NCBI GenBank assembly: GCA_039583875.1
Contig: CM077150.1
Span: 54,005,451 to 54,069,450 of the forward strand
From: Platanthera guangdongensis
Lineage: Eukaryota; Streptophyta; Magnoliopsida; Asparagales; Orchidaceae
Length of the DNA stretch: 64,000 nt
Reading direction: 5' to 3'
Made by a program: the position numbers and the translations under genes. The notes beneath the pieces are model-generated. The model made no database searches and was not told the DNA's origin. It saw only the letters and a list, made by a program, of their open reading frames with translations. Positions 63,452 to 64,000 of the stretch are shown piece after piece. Every line of letters starts with the position of its first letter. Within the stretch, counting starts at the first letter, position 1.

Positions 63452-63470
63452 TAAAAAAGTTCGGGGATTA
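63452..63470 (+). promoter_or_regulatory. TAT-1 polypurine tract
   Basis: AAAAAAGTTCGGGGATTA directly precedes the LTR start TGTTAA at 63471. Confidence 0.6.
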
Positions 63471-64000
63471 TGTTAACCTCGAAATTGGCGATCCTTCCCA
63501 AGGCTGCCAGCTCGCTAGTCACGGCCTGCACCGGGTTCTTCCTGGAGGTCGCTACGTCTTAGGGTGTGCGGACAGGTTTTTCTATCCGCTCAGGCCGCAC
63601 GGCTTGGGCGGTCTCAGCGGTCTGAATGCCCAGGCCGTGCATTGTTCCTTTTGTTCGCAGGGTCCGCAGACTGCTTCTTCAGTCCACCCCTGTAGACCGC
63701 GCGCTTTGCTAAGCTAACCGCTCCAAGCTTCTATCCACAGGTACTGACCAGCTTTGGCAAGCTTAGAACCTTAACCGCTCAGACCACCAATCAAAAGTGG
63801 CGACCTACCCCTAGGCCGCCAGCTAGCAACGCTTGATTCCACCTCGCCAGAATACGCGACCTGCCAGGTCGCCAAGCCAGGGCCGCACAGCAGGTGCGGC
63901 AAGTTCCATTCAACAGAGTGGCGGACTCCAGCAGCATGGGCGACCTGCTTCTTCAGTCCGCCTGAGGAGCGCGGACGCTCCAGCTCTCCGGCTACCCGCA
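63471..64000 (+). repeat. TAT-1 3' LTR, incomplete at window edge
   Basis: It starts TGTTAACCTCGAAATTGGCG and matches the 5' LTR from 28306 for about 330 bp; from about 63795 the two diverge, so the right part may have recombined or carry an indel. Confidence 0.75.

Larger units (their letters stand above)
28306..64000 (+). mobile_element. TAT-1: Tat/Ogre-like Ty3/gypsy element, right end beyond window
   Basis: The plus-strand element has a 5' LTR at 28306-29350, a degenerate gag at 29421-30881 continued at 60896-61081, a long 3' noncoding region with tandem repeats (62385-63240), a purine-rich tract and a 3' LTR starting at 63471. Pol is absent, so a large internal part was deleted. CRM-1, with everything nested in it, occupies 30882-60890. 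The knuckle-like CEF...GHLTEDC Gag end and tandem repeats in the 3' region are typical of the Tat/Ogre lineage. Confidence 0.8.

Overview
The window is plant nuclear DNA made almost entirely of LTR retrotransposons. No host gene, rRNA or tRNA gene was recognised. The elements with envelope-position second ORFs, long LTRs, two-knuckle Gags and a TAGGGGGAGAT polypurine tract look like plant-specific Sireviruses (Ty1/copia), so the source is a flowering plant with a repeat-rich genome; species cannot be told. Names used here (SV-1 to SV-4, GY-1, CO-1, TAT-1, CRM-1, TRIM-1) are local labels.

Left block (1-27090). A degenerate Ty3/gypsy element, GY-1, on the minus strand runs from the left edge to 13155. 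Two elements are inserted in it: SV-1 (1902-9210, target duplication TGGCC, splitting the gag zinc knuckle) and a 526-bp TRIM (10555-11080, target duplication CACTA) inside the GY-1 LTR. GY-1 abuts the 3' end of CO-1, a plus-strand copia element whose 3' LTR (13434-27090) is split by the complete Sirevirus SV-2 (13921-26368, target duplication GTCTT).

Right block (27312-64000). A minus-strand gypsy LTR fragment (27312 to about 28200) stands head to head with TAT-1, a plus-strand Tat/Ogre-like element that starts at 28306 and runs off the window. A four-level nest follows: TAT-1 is split by CRM-1 (30882-60890, GTAAG), CRM-1 by the Sirevirus SV-3 (33149-55671, CGACC), and SV-3 by SV-4 (39433-48960, CTATC). 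All these target duplications can be read on both sides, so the order of insertion is certain.

Functionally, gag and pol are broken by stops and frameshifts in every copy, but the second ORF (ORF2) downstream of pol is open in SV-1 (834 aa) and SV-3 (939 aa). The most unusual feature is a shared promoter-like design. Each Sirevirus LTR holds a dense array of CpG-containing palindromes whose word is family-specific; in SV-2, SV-3 and SV-4 it lies just upstream of a TATA box. In the three elements with ORF2, a second array of the same word with a TATA box lies between pol and ORF2, about 100-115 bp before the ORF2 ATG. SV-4, which lacks ORF2, lacks the internal array. This suggests that ORF2 has its own internal promoter built from the LTR's regulatory words. 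A second conserved design is a C-rich hairpin near the LTR 3' end, whose stem differs between families while base pairing is kept.
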